This document shows positions 23,746 to 32,955 of a stretch of DNA of 39,048 nucleotides, one piece after another (within the stretch, counting starts at the first letter, position 1; each line of letters starts with the position of its first letter). Where the stretch lies: positions 1 to 39,048 of the forward strand of contig DASQ01000131.1 in NCBI GenBank assembly GCA_002503885.1, written 5' to 3'. The notes under the pieces are model-generated. The model searched no databases, had not been told where the DNA came from, and saw nothing but the letters and a program-made list of their open reading frames with translations. Source of the stretch: Methanoculleus marisnigri. GTDB taxonomy: Archaea; Halobacteriota; Methanomicrobia; Methanomicrobiales; Methanoculleaceae. The translations under genes were made by a program, and so were the position numbers.

Positions 23746-24900
23746 ATGTACGACAAGGATCCGGTTCGGGCGAGGCCATCAGCTCATCTAGAGGGGTGGT
23801 TCGCCGAAGAAACAACTGTGCCATTACCGCAGTATACAGATGCAGAGAGAGACCGATGGATAGAACGACATATACCCCGGAGTATCGGCGAGGAGAGCCC
23901 AATAAACATCCCTGCCCTCCACGTTGAGGTCCAGGAGCAGGCCAACCCTTTGCGGGCGCCGACGGCCCCCGGACACCGGCGGGTGGTGGGCGAGACCGCT
24001 GATGCTGCCGCCGTCCCGCCCCGCCGGTCGAGCAGGACGAGAACACTTGTGGCGATCCCCTGTTTCAACGAGGAGGTCGCTATCGGTTCGGTCGTCCTCC
24101 GGGCCCGGCAGTGTGCCGACGAGGTCCTGGTGATAGATGACGGGTGCACGGACAGCACCGTGAAGGTTGCCCGGGATGCCGGAGCGACCGTCATCTCGCA
24201 CGGGGCCCGGAAGGGGAAGGGACAGGGGATCAAGAGCGCCCTCCGGTATGCTGTCGACCACAACTACGACTGTCTGGTCTTCATGGACGGAGACGGTCAG
24301 CACAATCCCGAGGAGATACCCCTTCTGGTCGAGCCAATCCTCGCCGATACCGCCGACCTCGTCGTCGGCTTTCGGACCTTCGACCAGATGCCCTTTTACC
24401 GGAGGTTCGGCCGGGCGGTCCTTGACGTCGCCACCAACACCGGCAGTTCGATAACCGATTCACAGTGCGGCTTTAGAGCGTTGAACAGGAAGTCCATGGA
24501 GTCGATGCTCGGTACGCTCCGAAAGGATGATTTTTCAACCGAATCGGAGATGCTCCGGATAGCACAGGAGAAGCATCTGCGTGTCGGGGAGACACCGATC
24601 AACTGTAAATACGGTGATTTTGCCACATCCACAAAAAACCCCTTATCTCACGGAATGGAGGTGCTCGGATCGATATTCTGGCTCGTGGTGGAGAGGAGGC
24701 CCCTCCTGCACATCGGCCTGCCCGGACTTGCCGCGATGCTTGTGGGCGTCTTTCTCCTGCTCCAGTTTCTCCGGGGATTTAGTGAGACCGGTCTCGTCCC
24801 GATCGAGCAGGGCATGCTTGCATCGCTCTTCCTGATCCCGGGGACCATCGCACTCGTGCTGGGCCTGATGCTTGCCCTTGTTGCAAGAATGCGGGAGTGA
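23746..24900 (+). CDS. Family 2 glycosyltransferase with two membrane helices
   Basis: A 384-residue enzyme. Residues of about 98-310 form a GT2 domain like dolichol-phosphate sugar synthases: LVAIPCFNEEVAIGSVV, VLVIDDGCTDST, and VFMDGDGQHNPEEIP with the DxD metal site, then TDSQCGFRALNR. Two helices at about 321-347 and 358-382 anchor it in the membrane. It probably charges a lipid carrier with sugar or extends a lipid-linked glycan. The first 95 residues are polar, proline- and arginine-rich and not found in ordinary members. It starts the glycan operon; its ATG follows GAGGGGAAAG. The next gene begins 38 bp after its end. Confidence 0.85.
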   Translation: MYDKDPVRARPSAHLEGWFAEETTVPLPQYTDAERDRWIERHIPRSIGEESPINIPALHVEVQEQANPLRAPTAPGHRRVVGETADAAAVPPRRSSRTRTLVAIPCFNEEVAIGSVVLRARQCADEVLVIDDGCTDSTVKVARDAGATVISHGARKGKGQGIKSALRYAVDHNYDCLVFMDGDGQHNPEEIPLLVEPILADTADLVVGFRTFDQMPFYRRFGRAVLDVATNTGSSITDSQCGFRALNRKSMESMLGTLRKDDFSTESEMLRIAQEKHLRVGETPINCKYGDFATSTKNPLSHGMEVLGSIFWLVVERRPLLHIGLPGLAAMLVGVFLLLQFLRGFSETGLVPIEQGMLASLFLIPGTIALVLGLMLALVARMRE

Positions 24901-24938
24901 GCAGGAGTGAAAGGTACGATGCAGAGGAGAGGTGTAGA

Positions 24939-26018
24939 ATGATCGGAGTGATACTCGGCACGCGGCCGGAGATCATCAAGATGTCTCCCGTCATCAGGGA
25001 ATGCAAGCGCAGGGGTCTTGACTATTTTATCCTTCATACAGGGCAGCACTACTCCTACGAGATGGACCGGCTCTTCTTTGAGGAACTTGAGCTCCCGGAG
25101 CCGAACTACAGCCTCGATGTAGGTTCCGGGACGCATGCCGGTCAGACAGCGAAGATCATGACCGGCGTCGAGGATGTCCTCCAGAAGGAGTCGCCCGACA
25201 TCGTCCTCGTACAGGGGGACACGAACACCGTCATGGCCGGGGCTCTCGCGGCATCGAAACTGCATGTGCGGGTGGGGCACATCGAGGCGGGCCTCCGGAG
25301 TTTCAACCGCTGGATGCCGGAAGAGATCAACCGGGTGCTCACCGACCATATCTCGGATTACCTCTTCGCTCCGACGGAGAGCGCCCGGAAGAACCTCCTC
25401 GCGGAGGGCATTCCCGAGCAGAAGATCTGCGTGACCGGCAACACCGTCGTCGATGCAATATACCAGAATCTCGACATATCGAGGAAGAAAGGCAACGTCC
25501 TAAAAGACCTCGACCTCGAGCCCAGTGAATACTTCCTCGTCACCGCCCACCGGCAGGAGAACGTGGACAACCGGACACGGCTCAAGGAGATCCTGAAAGG
25601 GCTTGAGAGAGTGCAGAAGGAGTTCTCCCTGCCGGTCGTCTTCCCGGTTCATCCGAGGACCGAGAAGAGGATCAAGGAACTGGGGATCGGCGTCGACGGA
25701 TTAAACCTCACCAAACCCTTCGGGTTCCTGGAGTTCCTGCAGCTGGAGTCGCAGGCAAGACTCGTACTGACCGATTCCGGCGGCGTCCAGGAGGAGACCT
25801 GCGTTCTCGGTGTCCCCTGTGCTACGATGCGTTACGACACGGAACGGCCCGAGACGCTGGACGTCGGATCGAACATCCTGGTAGGTGCCGACTCCGGGAG
25901 GATCCTCGAAGGAGTCCGCTCTGCAGCCACGTGGAGACGCGGCTGGGCGAACCCCTACGGGGATGGAATTGCTGGAAAGATGATTATCATGGTCTGTGCA
26001 GCCGCACGGTCCCAATAA
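24939..26018 (+). CDS. wecB: UDP-GlcNAc 2-epimerase (non-hydrolysing)
   Basis: A 359-residue epimerase that turns UDP-GlcNAc into UDP-ManNAc. All family blocks are present: GTRPEIIKMSPVI at 7-19, TGQHYSYEMD at 34-43, VQGDTNT at 91-97, HIEAGLRS at 114-121, MPEEINR at 126-132, TAHRQEN, HPRT and DSGGVQEE. The product is used by the WecC-type dehydrogenase encoded next. The start at 24939 was chosen because GAGGAGAGGTG stands right before it; an in-frame GTG overlaps the GT2 stop but would add a useless tail. Carboxyl residues KMIIMVCAAARSQ are a little unusual but the fold should be complete. Confidence 0.93.
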   Translation: MIGVILGTRPEIIKMSPVIRECKRRGLDYFILHTGQHYSYEMDRLFFEELELPEPNYSLDVGSGTHAGQTAKIMTGVEDVLQKESPDIVLVQGDTNTVMAGALAASKLHVRVGHIEAGLRSFNRWMPEEINRVLTDHISDYLFAPTESARKNLLAEGIPEQKICVTGNTVVDAIYQNLDISRKKGNVLKDLDLEPSEYFLVTAHRQENVDNRTRLKEILKGLERVQKEFSLPVVFPVHPRTEKRIKELGIGVDGLNLTKPFGFLEFLQLESQARLVLTDSGGVQEETCVLGVPCATMRYDTERPETLDVGSNILVGADSGRILEGVRSAATWRRGWANPYGDGIAGKMIIMVCAAARSQ

Positions 26019-26036
26019 CTGCACGAGGAAATACAC

Positions 26037-27410
26037 ATGAAGATCTGTGTACTGGGATTAGGATACATTGGATTGCCGACCGCGCTGCTGTTTGCCGCTC
26101 ACGGGGCGGATGTTGTCGGCGTCGATGTGAAGCAGAGCGTGGTGGATTGTCTGAATCATGGGAACCTGCCGTTCAGGGAGCCGGGGCTCGATGACCTGTA
26201 CTGTGATGCAAAAGAGCGGTTTTGCGCCAGGACCGAACCGGAGGCCGCGGACGTATTCCTGATTGCCGTGCCGACACCCCTGGATCCGGCGACAAAGGTC
26301 TCCGACCTTTCATATGTCAAGAAAGCGGCCGAGATGATCGCCTCCCATCTCGGCAGGGGGAACCTGGTTATCCTCGAATCGACCGTCCCGCCCGGGACGA
26401 GTGAACGGGTCGTCATCCCCCGGCTTGAGAAGAGCGGCGTCGTTGCCGGAGACTTCCTGTACGCCCATTGTCCCGAGAGGGCAATCCCGGGGCGGACCCT
26501 GCAGGAGATGGCGGGCAACAGCCGCATCGTCGGCGGGTACGACCGGGACTCCACCGACCGGGCGACCTCGATCTACCAGACCTTTGTCCGGGGGCAGATA
26601 TACCAGACCGATACGCGGACGGCGGAGTTCGTCAAGCTGATGGAGAACACCTGCCGCGACGTGAACATCGCTCTCGCAAACGAGTTCGCCCAGCTCGCGG
26701 AGGAGTGCGGGATCAACGTCTGGGAAGCCATCACCCTCGCAAACAAGCACCCCCGGGTCACCATCCTCAACCCCGGTCCGGGCGTTGGGGGACACTGCAT
26801 CGCCATCGACCCCTGGTTCCTGACCGAGAACTCAACACGGTGCAGGATGGTCTCTACGGCGCGGGAAGTCAACGATTCCATGCCGAACTACGTGCTGCAC
26901 GTTGTCCGCGGCCTGCTTGCCGGCGTCAGAAATCCGACGATCAGCATCTTCGGTGTCGCCTACAAGGGCAATATCGGCGACACCCGGGAGAGCCCGGCGT
27001 TCAAATTCATCCAGCTCGCTGAGAACGAAGGGTATGCCATCAGGTGCCACGACCCGTATGCGGGGGAGTTCCCGCACCCCCTCATGGACGCTACGGATGC
27101 GACGGCCGGGAGCGACTGTCTCGTCATTCTCACGGATCACGACTGCTTCCGTACGATCGAACCGGCAGGGCTTCGGATGAGAACGAAGTTCGTCATAGAC
27201 ACCCGGAACATCCTCGACCATGAGAAGTGGACCGACCAGGGTTTTGCCGTCCGCGTGCTGGGTGACGGTGCATCGGTGCAGCAGACACCACTGGACGGGA
27301 TCGCACCCCCGGCAAACCTGTATCCCACAGATGCTGCGCGGTCGATCGCATCCCCATCTCCGCCGTCCATCTCCCTGCTCTCTCCCAACGGGCGGGAGGG
27401 CTTCCTCTAA
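26037..27410 (+). CDS. wecC: UDP-N-acetyl-D-mannosaminuronate dehydrogenase
   Basis: A 457-residue UDP-sugar dehydrogenase that should oxidise UDP-ManNAc to UDP-ManNAcA. The NAD site is GLGYIGLP at 7-14. ESTVPPGTSE, CPERAIPG and KLMENTCRDVNIALANE with Lys200 follow, and the catalytic cysteine is Cys254 in GPGVGGHCIAIDPWF. The carboxyl domain VAYKGNIGDTRESPA is normal. WecC identity rather than another UDP-sugar dehydrogenase is supported by PERAIPG and by the preceding epimerase, 18 bp upstream. The last 45 residues are proline- and serine-rich and extend beyond most family members. The next gene begins 78 bp downstream after a purine-rich leader. Confidence 0.9.
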   Translation: MKICVLGLGYIGLPTALLFAAHGADVVGVDVKQSVVDCLNHGNLPFREPGLDDLYCDAKERFCARTEPEAADVFLIAVPTPLDPATKVSDLSYVKKAAEMIASHLGRGNLVILESTVPPGTSERVVIPRLEKSGVVAGDFLYAHCPERAIPGRTLQEMAGNSRIVGGYDRDSTDRATSIYQTFVRGQIYQTDTRTAEFVKLMENTCRDVNIALANEFAQLAEECGINVWEAITLANKHPRVTILNPGPGVGGHCIAIDPWFLTENSTRCRMVSTAREVNDSMPNYVLHVVRGLLAGVRNPTISIFGVAYKGNIGDTRESPAFKFIQLAENEGYAIRCHDPYAGEFPHPLMDATDATAGSDCLVILTDHDCFRTIEPAGLRMRTKFVIDTRNILDHEKWTDQGFAVRVLGDGASVQQTPLDGIAPPANLYPTDAARSIASPSPPSISLLSPNGREGFL

Positions 27411-27488
27411 CCCCCGCACACGGTTTTTACAGGGGAGGAAGCAACAACCGGTCTCCGGCGAACAGATCCAGATACTACGAGGAGTTCC

Positions 27489-28697
27489 ATGAAAAAGGTA
27501 TGCATCGTATCACAACATTTTCCACCAGAAAAATCGGGAAACGCATCACGCATCTATGACACCGCCGTGCATCTTGCGAGACTGGGTATCGACGTGACCG
27601 TGCTTGCGCCGCACCCCACGTTTCCCACCGGCTCGTTTTCCCGGACCTGGAAGCGATCGAATGTGCAGGAGGTCGACGGGATCCGGGTAGTACAACTCTG
27701 GACCTGGCAGCCGGGCTCTGGAAATCCGGGATTTGCAAGCAGGATGGCCTACTACCTCCTCTTCCCGCTCCACGCCGCACTCTGGCTCCTTGTCAACCGG
27801 AGTCGGTTCGATGCGATCGTCACGTCGGCACCGCCCCTCTTCACCGGGATCCCGGGATACATCCTGAAACGGACCTCGCGGGTGAAGTGGATCCTCGATA
27901 TCCGCGACCTCTGGATCGACGCATCGATAAGCCTTGGTTTCCTCCGGGAGGGGAGCGTCTACGAGAGGATGAGCAGGAGGTTCGAGCAGATGTGCCTCGC
28001 CCGGGCCGATCTCGTCGGCGTCACGACAGAGGAACTCGGGCGGAGGATCTCGTCGCGCTACCGGGTCACGGCCCCGATGGAGTTGATGCCGAACGGTGTC
28101 AACACCGACTTCTTCCGCCCCAACAACGGCGGAAAGAAGCGGCGGATCATCTATGCCGGCAACGTCGGGCATGCCCAGGATCTCGATAAGGTGGCTCTTG
28201 CCGTCAAGTCGATGAACGGCACCTACAACCTGAAGTTCCTCATCGTCGGCGACGGCGACACGAGGGAGAACCTTGAGAGGCTGGTGAAAGCCGAGAGCCT
28301 CACCGGCTCGGTCGTCTTTACAGGCACCCTTCCGCGTGAGGAGATCCCGCAGTTGCTCTCCGAGTCGCTCGTGGGAGTGGCGCCCTTAAAGAGGCTCGAA
28401 AACCTCGAGTACGCCGTCCCCACCAAGGCCTACGAGTACATGGCATGCGGGATACCCTTTGTCGGCTGCGGATGCGGCGAGATCGCCCATCTGGCGAGAG
28501 AGTCGGGTGCCGGGGTCATCGCCGACAACACGCCGGAGGCGATCGCCGCGACGCTCTCGGCGCTCCTGGACGACCCGGAGAAGATGGAGGAGATGGGCCG
28601 CCGGGGCCGGGAGTACGTTGCAGAGCACTACGACCGGCGATCGGTCGCCCTGAAACTGAAGCAGTATATCGAGAGGATGACATGGACGGGCGCCTGA
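27489..28697 (+). CDS. Family 4 glycosyltransferase, WbuB-like
   Basis: A 402-residue GT-B fold transferase. The amino domain begins CIVSQHFPPEKSGNASRI, typical of WbuB-type enzymes of capsule and O-antigen loci; the nucleotide-binding half includes MELMPNGVNTDFF, RRIIYAGNVGHAQDL and the donor-site PTKAYEYMACGIPFVG. It should act on the cytoplasmic face of the membrane and transfer an N-acetylamino sugar; in WbuB the donor is a deoxy-aminohexose, but the specificity here is unknown. A hydrophobic helix near 95-113 may touch the membrane. The gene end overlaps the next start by 16 bases. Confidence 0.88.
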   Translation: MKKVCIVSQHFPPEKSGNASRIYDTAVHLARLGIDVTVLAPHPTFPTGSFSRTWKRSNVQEVDGIRVVQLWTWQPGSGNPGFASRMAYYLLFPLHAALWLLVNRSRFDAIVTSAPPLFTGIPGYILKRTSRVKWILDIRDLWIDASISLGFLREGSVYERMSRRFEQMCLARADLVGVTTEELGRRISSRYRVTAPMELMPNGVNTDFFRPNNGGKKRRIIYAGNVGHAQDLDKVALAVKSMNGTYNLKFLIVGDGDTRENLERLVKAESLTGSVVFTGTLPREEIPQLLSESLVGVAPLKRLENLEYAVPTKAYEYMACGIPFVGCGCGEIAHLARESGAGVIADNTPEAIAATLSALLDDPEKMEEMGRRGREYVAEHYDRRSVALKLKQYIERMTWTGA

Positions 28698-29872
28698 AAT
28701 CGCTTCTTTCCCGGATTTCCGGGGAGGTCAGGGAGCTCGCCGTCAACGACGGCGAGACCGCGTACATCCGCGACCCGGTCTTTGGCATCATCCGGAACCG
28801 CGTGCACGCCGAGGTCTGCAAAGCGATGCTCCGCTCAGGCGGGGACCCGCTCGTGGGCCCGATCCTGAACTATGTCGCGGCATGCCAGAACCCGGACGGG
28901 TCCTACAACGAGATTCACGTCAACTACAACGAGCCATCGGCCCTGATCACCGCGTTTATCGGCGACGCGCTCCTGGAGGCGGCGGACCGGTACCCGCACG
29001 AAGAGGTACTCCGGAAGGCCCGGGATTTCGTTGTCGCCGGCGAAAGAAGGCCGGGGTGCTTCCTGAAGTCCTCGGGGTATACCGCCGACCACCTGAATGT
29101 CGATGCCTCCTGCGGGGCGTTCCTTGCCCGGTATGCGGAACGCTACGACGATGAGGACGCCCGTGCGGCGGCGCTGCGGGCGGCGGAGAACATCGTCCGC
29201 CACCAGTGTAAATGCGGCTTCTACCCCTACGCCGTCGATAAGGGGACCTACCCGTACGTCTTCAAACTCCCCTGCGTGCATTACCAGGGGGTGACGATGT
29301 ACTACCTGGCAAAGATAAACGACGTACTCTGCGACGACCGGATTGACGAAAGCCTCGCGAAGGGTGCCCGGTGGCTCGCGGCCGCCCAGCGTCCCGACGG
29401 GCGGTTCGACTGGTCGAGGAGCGGCCTCTCCTTCGCCTACTACCTCTCCGGGGCATACGCGTTCGCCCAGGCTTCCTTTGTCTACGCCTCCCGGAGGGAA
29501 GACCGTTACCGGGAGCACGCCGACCTCTGCCTTGATTGGCTCGATAAGAACGTGCAGGGGCTCGCCCCCCGGTGGGAGCCAGGCTCCTGGATCGATCTGA
29601 TCCCGTCCGTCGCCACGGCAGCAAAGACAGCGTCGCGTGGGAAGTATCCGCTACGGCACCGGGCGTTCCGGTTCGGCTACGGCATGTACCGGCAGATCGC
29701 CCGCAGGCGTTACAGCAAGACCGCGGAGACGCGGTCGTTCGAGGCCCTCTGCCGGCTGCTCGGGATCCGGTCGTCGACCGTGGAACCGTCGAAGAACTTC
29801 CCCGATCTCTTCATGACGGCGGAGATGCTCGATTGCCTCAGCCAGTCAGCAATATGGGGGGAATACGCATGA
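28682..29872 (+). CDS. Alpha/alpha-toroid protein, polysaccharide-linked
   Basis: A 396-residue soluble protein made of helical repeats. Recurrent blocks such as VAACQNPDGSYNE, HQCKCGFYPYAV and LAAAQRPDGRFDWSRSG have the [F/Y]-x-P-[D/Y]-G turn of alpha/alpha-toroid enzymes (terpene cyclase, prenyltransferase, polysaccharide lyase and glycoside hydrolase folds). No signal peptide is present. I cannot name a reaction. Its position, overlapping the GT4 gene by 16 bases and the bi-domain oxidoreductase by four, points to a role in the same glycan; in some bacterial loci a heparinase-type toroid protein accompanies a bi-domain oxidoreductase. Frame further upstream inside the GT4 gene is a shadow. 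Confidence 0.7.
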   Translation: MDGRLKSLLSRISGEVRELAVNDGETAYIRDPVFGIIRNRVHAEVCKAMLRSGGDPLVGPILNYVAACQNPDGSYNEIHVNYNEPSALITAFIGDALLEAADRYPHEEVLRKARDFVVAGERRPGCFLKSSGYTADHLNVDASCGAFLARYAERYDDEDARAAALRAAENIVRHQCKCGFYPYAVDKGTYPYVFKLPCVHYQGVTMYYLAKINDVLCDDRIDESLAKGARWLAAAQRPDGRFDWSRSGLSFAYYLSGAYAFAQASFVYASRREDRYREHADLCLDWLDKNVQGLAPRWEPGSWIDLIPSVATAAKTASRGKYPLRHRAFRFGYGMYRQIARRRYSKTAETRSFEALCRLLGIRSSTVEPSKNFPDLFMTAEMLDCLSQSAIWGEYA

Positions 29873-32016
29873 AACAGGTATTACTCGACCTGCAGTCAGG
29901 GTCTATCCAGGTGGAGAACGTTCCCGTTCCCGCCGTAACGAGGGGTGTCGTCGTTGAGAACGCTTACTCCCTCATCAGCGCCGGCACGGAGTCGTCGCTG
30001 ATCAACCTCGCACAGCAGTCGCTCGTCGGCAAGGCGAAAGCACGTCCCGACGACGTGAAGAAAGTCCTCCAGAAGATCGGTACGGACGGCCCCCTCTCGG
30101 CGTACCAGCAGGCGATGAGCCGTCTTGCAAAGCCCGAACCGCTCGGCTACAGCTGTGCGGGCACGGTGGTGACGACGGGCTCCGATGACTTCGAGGTCGG
30201 CGACCGTGTCGCCTGCGGCGGGGCCGGGCATGCAGTGCATGCCGAATATGTCGCGGTCCCCAAGAACCTCTGCGTCAGGATCCCCGACGGCGTCAGTTTC
30301 AGGGAAGCGGCGTTCACGACCGTCGGGTCGATCGCGATGCACGGTGTCCGGAACGCCCGGGTCACGGTGGGCGAGAACGTCGCGGTGATCGGCCTCGGGC
30401 TGATCGGCCTTCTTTCCGTGCAGATCCTCAAAGCCGCGGGGTGCCGGGTCATCGGGATCGACATCGACCGGGAGAAACTTGCGCTCGCCGCAGACCTCGG
30501 CGCCGACGTCGTCTCGAACTACGACGGCCTCTCCGAGAGGATGAAGGCCTTCTCGCCGTTCGGGGCGGACGCGGTCGTCATCACCGCGGCCACCCGGTCG
30601 AGCGCCCCCGTCGAGGCCGCCGGCCGCCTGGTCAGGGATAAGGGCAGGGTCGTGGTCGTCGGGAATGTAGGGATGGACCTGCCCCGGGAGATCTTCTACG
30701 AGAAAGAGGCGGAGGTCGTCGTCTCCCGGTCCTACGGCCCGGGGAGGTACGACCGGAACTACGAAGAGAGAGGGGTTGACTATCCGATCTACGTCCGGTG
30801 GACCGAGCGGAGGAACATGGAGGCGTTCCTGGAACTGGTGCGGCAGAAGCGGATCGACCTCGACCGCCTCATCACCCACACCTTCACGCTCGACGACGCG
30901 CCGGAGGCATACAACCTCATCAACACGGGAAAGGAGCGGTTTATCGGGGTTCTCCTGCAGTACAGCCCGAACGGTTCAGGTGCTGCCGGCACCGTCATCC
31001 ACCTCCCGGAGCCGGAGAAGCGAAGGCGGGAGGTTCCGACCGCAGCCCGGACGCTCGGGTGTATCGGTGCCGGGGTCCACGCCCAGAGCGCCCTCTACCC
31101 CCACCTGCCCGGACTCCCCGTGAACCTCGCGGGGCTTGCGACCGCGACGGGCCTCTCGGCGCAGACGGTGGCGAAGAAGTACGGATTCTCCTACTGCACC
31201 ACCGACTACCGAAAGATCCTCGAAGACACCGGGATCGACGCGGTGATGATCGCGACCCGAAACGACCTGCATGCCCCCATGGCAATCGACGCACTGCGCG
31301 CTGGAAAAGACGTCTTCGTCGAGAAACCGCTCGCCACCGACATCGACGGGCTCAAAAAAATCGTTACAGCCTGGAACGAGTCCGGGAAACAGCTGGTGGT
31401 CGGATTCAACCGTCGCCACTCCCCGCTTGCACGGAGGATGAAGGAGTTTTTCGGGAACCGCGCTACGCCGATGATCCTGCACTACCGTGTCAACGCCGGA
31501 CAGATCCCTCCCGAACACTGGGTGCACGACGATGAGCAGGGCGGCGGCATGCTGATCTCGGAGTGCTGCCACTTCATCGACTTCATGCAGTATATCACCG
31601 GGGCACGGCCGGTCCAGGTCTACGCCCGGGCCATCGAGCCGACAGGGACCCTCCGGAAGTACGACAATTTCCAGGCGACCCTGACGTTTGACGACGGGTC
31701 GCTCGGCACCGTCACCTACACGACGCTTGGCGACCGATCCTACGCCAAGGAGATGGTCGAGGTCTTCTGCGACAACGCCGTCGGGAGGATCACCGACTTC
31801 CGCGACCTCGAGCTCCGGCGGGATGGAAAAGCGTTGCGGGAGAGGCGGTGGCTCACCCAGGAGAAAGGGTTTGCCGAGGAGCTCCTGGCGTTCGTGAAGG
31901 GCGAGAAGCCGGACTTTGTCGGCAACGTCGCGACAACCCTTGCGACGTTTGCGGCATGGGCGTCGATCGAGACCGGGGCACCCCGGGAGATCGATCTGGG
32001 GCAGGTCGGGCTCTAG
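29869..32016 (+). CDS. Bi-domain oxidoreductase (MDR plus Gfo/Idh/MocA)
   Basis: A 715-residue fusion. Residues of about 1-350 form a medium-chain dehydrogenase with Rossmann motif VIGLGLIGLL near 175, GYSCAGTVV before it, and without the usual structural-zinc cysteines. Residues of about 393-715 form a Gfo/Idh/MocA oxidoreductase: LGCIGAGVHAQSAL, the EKPLATD motif near 485, and GGGMLISECCHFID further on. Such fusions are found in exopolysaccharide loci and are thought to oxidise and re-reduce a sugar nucleotide, but the substrate is not known. The ATG overlaps the toroid stop by four bases. It is the last gene before a 940-base gene-free tract. Confidence 0.88.
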   Translation: MKQVLLDLQSGSIQVENVPVPAVTRGVVVENAYSLISAGTESSLINLAQQSLVGKAKARPDDVKKVLQKIGTDGPLSAYQQAMSRLAKPEPLGYSCAGTVVTTGSDDFEVGDRVACGGAGHAVHAEYVAVPKNLCVRIPDGVSFREAAFTTVGSIAMHGVRNARVTVGENVAVIGLGLIGLLSVQILKAAGCRVIGIDIDREKLALAADLGADVVSNYDGLSERMKAFSPFGADAVVITAATRSSAPVEAAGRLVRDKGRVVVVGNVGMDLPREIFYEKEAEVVVSRSYGPGRYDRNYEERGVDYPIYVRWTERRNMEAFLELVRQKRIDLDRLITHTFTLDDAPEAYNLINTGKERFIGVLLQYSPNGSGAAGTVIHLPEPEKRRREVPTAARTLGCIGAGVHAQSALYPHLPGLPVNLAGLATATGLSAQTVAKKYGFSYCTTDYRKILEDTGIDAVMIATRNDLHAPMAIDALRAGKDVFVEKPLATDIDGLKKIVTAWNESGKQLVVGFNRRHSPLARRMKEFFGNRATPMILHYRVNAGQIPPEHWVHDDEQGGGMLISECCHFIDFMQYITGARPVQVYARAIEPTGTLRKYDNFQATLTFDDGSLGTVTYTTLGDRSYAKEMVEVFCDNAVGRITDFRDLELRRDGKALRERRWLTQEKGFAEELLAFVKGEKPDFVGNVATTLATFAAWASIETGAPREIDLGQVGL

Positions 32017-32198
32017 GCCACCCTTCTCCAGCAGCCATGCGGGACCGGGGGGTTCGGCCTGCCCTCCCCGGTTGCGGTCAGGACGGAGGGCTTGAGGGCC
32101 CTTGTCACGAGGAGCATCCCGGGTAAGATCTTTTCTGACGAAGTCGTCCCAAAACTGTCCGGTGATTGAAGGTCAACGTGATCTAAAGCACTCTTATT

Positions 32199-32534
32199 GG
32201 CTTTGTTGAAACCCACCTGTTTGTTCCAGATGGCCGCAATCCAGGGCACGGCTTTCCACCGGGTATCGCCATGACTGCCCCCGCCCCTGGGGGCGGGGGA
32301 GGAGGCCGGAGGCCGGGCAGGGTGGGGTCGATGAGGTGTGCGGATCTTCGCGAGCTGGAGACAGGGGAGGGGGAGACCCCCTCCCCGTCAGCCCCACCCC
32401 CAATGGCGATAGCCACCACGGTCCACTGCATGAGGACATGCCCAGGAAAAAAGGTCGTCCCATAGACAAGCCGGGTCCGGCACCAGCCTCATCAGGGTAA
32501 AGGATGAAGACCAGAATAGGGTTTCAACAGAGCC
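32199..32534. mobile_element. MITE-like element with 16-bp terminal inverted repeats
   Basis: GGCTTTGTTGAAACCC at 32199-32214 and GGGTTTCAACAGAGCC at 32519-32534 are inverted repeats with a single mismatch. They bound 336 bases that encode no transposase. Flanks CTCTTATT and CCCTTGTT agree at six of eight positions and might be a decayed target duplication. Inside is a 10-bp hairpin, GGGGAGGGGG and CCCCCTCCCC around AGA, at 32364-32386. Two internal blocks of about 40 bp, 32246-32286 and 32358-32397, recur inverted at the right window edge. The ends resemble those of several DDE insertion sequences, so a non-autonomous derivative is likely. The parent family is unknown. Confidence 0.6.
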
Positions 32535-32955
32535 CCCTTGTTCACATTTGCCGGGAATCGAGCAGCAGATAGTGCCAGATCGCTGGCACGGCTTTCCATC
32601 GGAAATCGCCACGCGGGGGAGGGAACGGGGAGGTGCGACCGGAGGGAGCTTGAGAGGATCGAAGGCCTTTGAGTGGGTATCCCCCTCCCGGCTGAGGCGT
32701 TTCGGGATGACCTCGACGATAATGATTCGCATCGGGTGGTGCTTGAATTCCGCTCGAACCTCATAGGCCCGGGGTCTTCGCCCGCTAACGCTCCCGTCCG
32801 TCACGCTGAAATGCAAAAAAGCACTCGCGGGGCCAGGACAGCGTGACCACCCGACCCCCGACAGATTCACAATGGAGGTATGGCCCTCTACACCGGCGAG
32901 GGCCGTGCTCGCCCCGGGTTCTCATGAACCCTCGTGACCCGAAGGCTCCGCCCTC
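32535..32955. repeat. Gene-free tract with a degenerate copy of the MITE core
   Basis: Right beside the MITE, 32586-32613 repeats GCACGGCTTTCCA-CGG--ATCGCCA from its core with a few changes, in the same orientation, and the preceding bases CTTGTTCA resemble the stretch after the left end. It looks like an older, decayed copy. The rest of the tract to 32955 holds no frame I trust; frames there are rich in arginine, proline and serine. The stretch 32017-32198, between the oxidoreductase and the MITE, is likewise empty. Confidence 0.45.

Noticed and set aside
32388..32870. 160-codon minus-strand frame
   Set aside because: It spans the MITE end and the decayed copy beside it, has no ribosome site, and its composition looks like repeat DNA read by chance.
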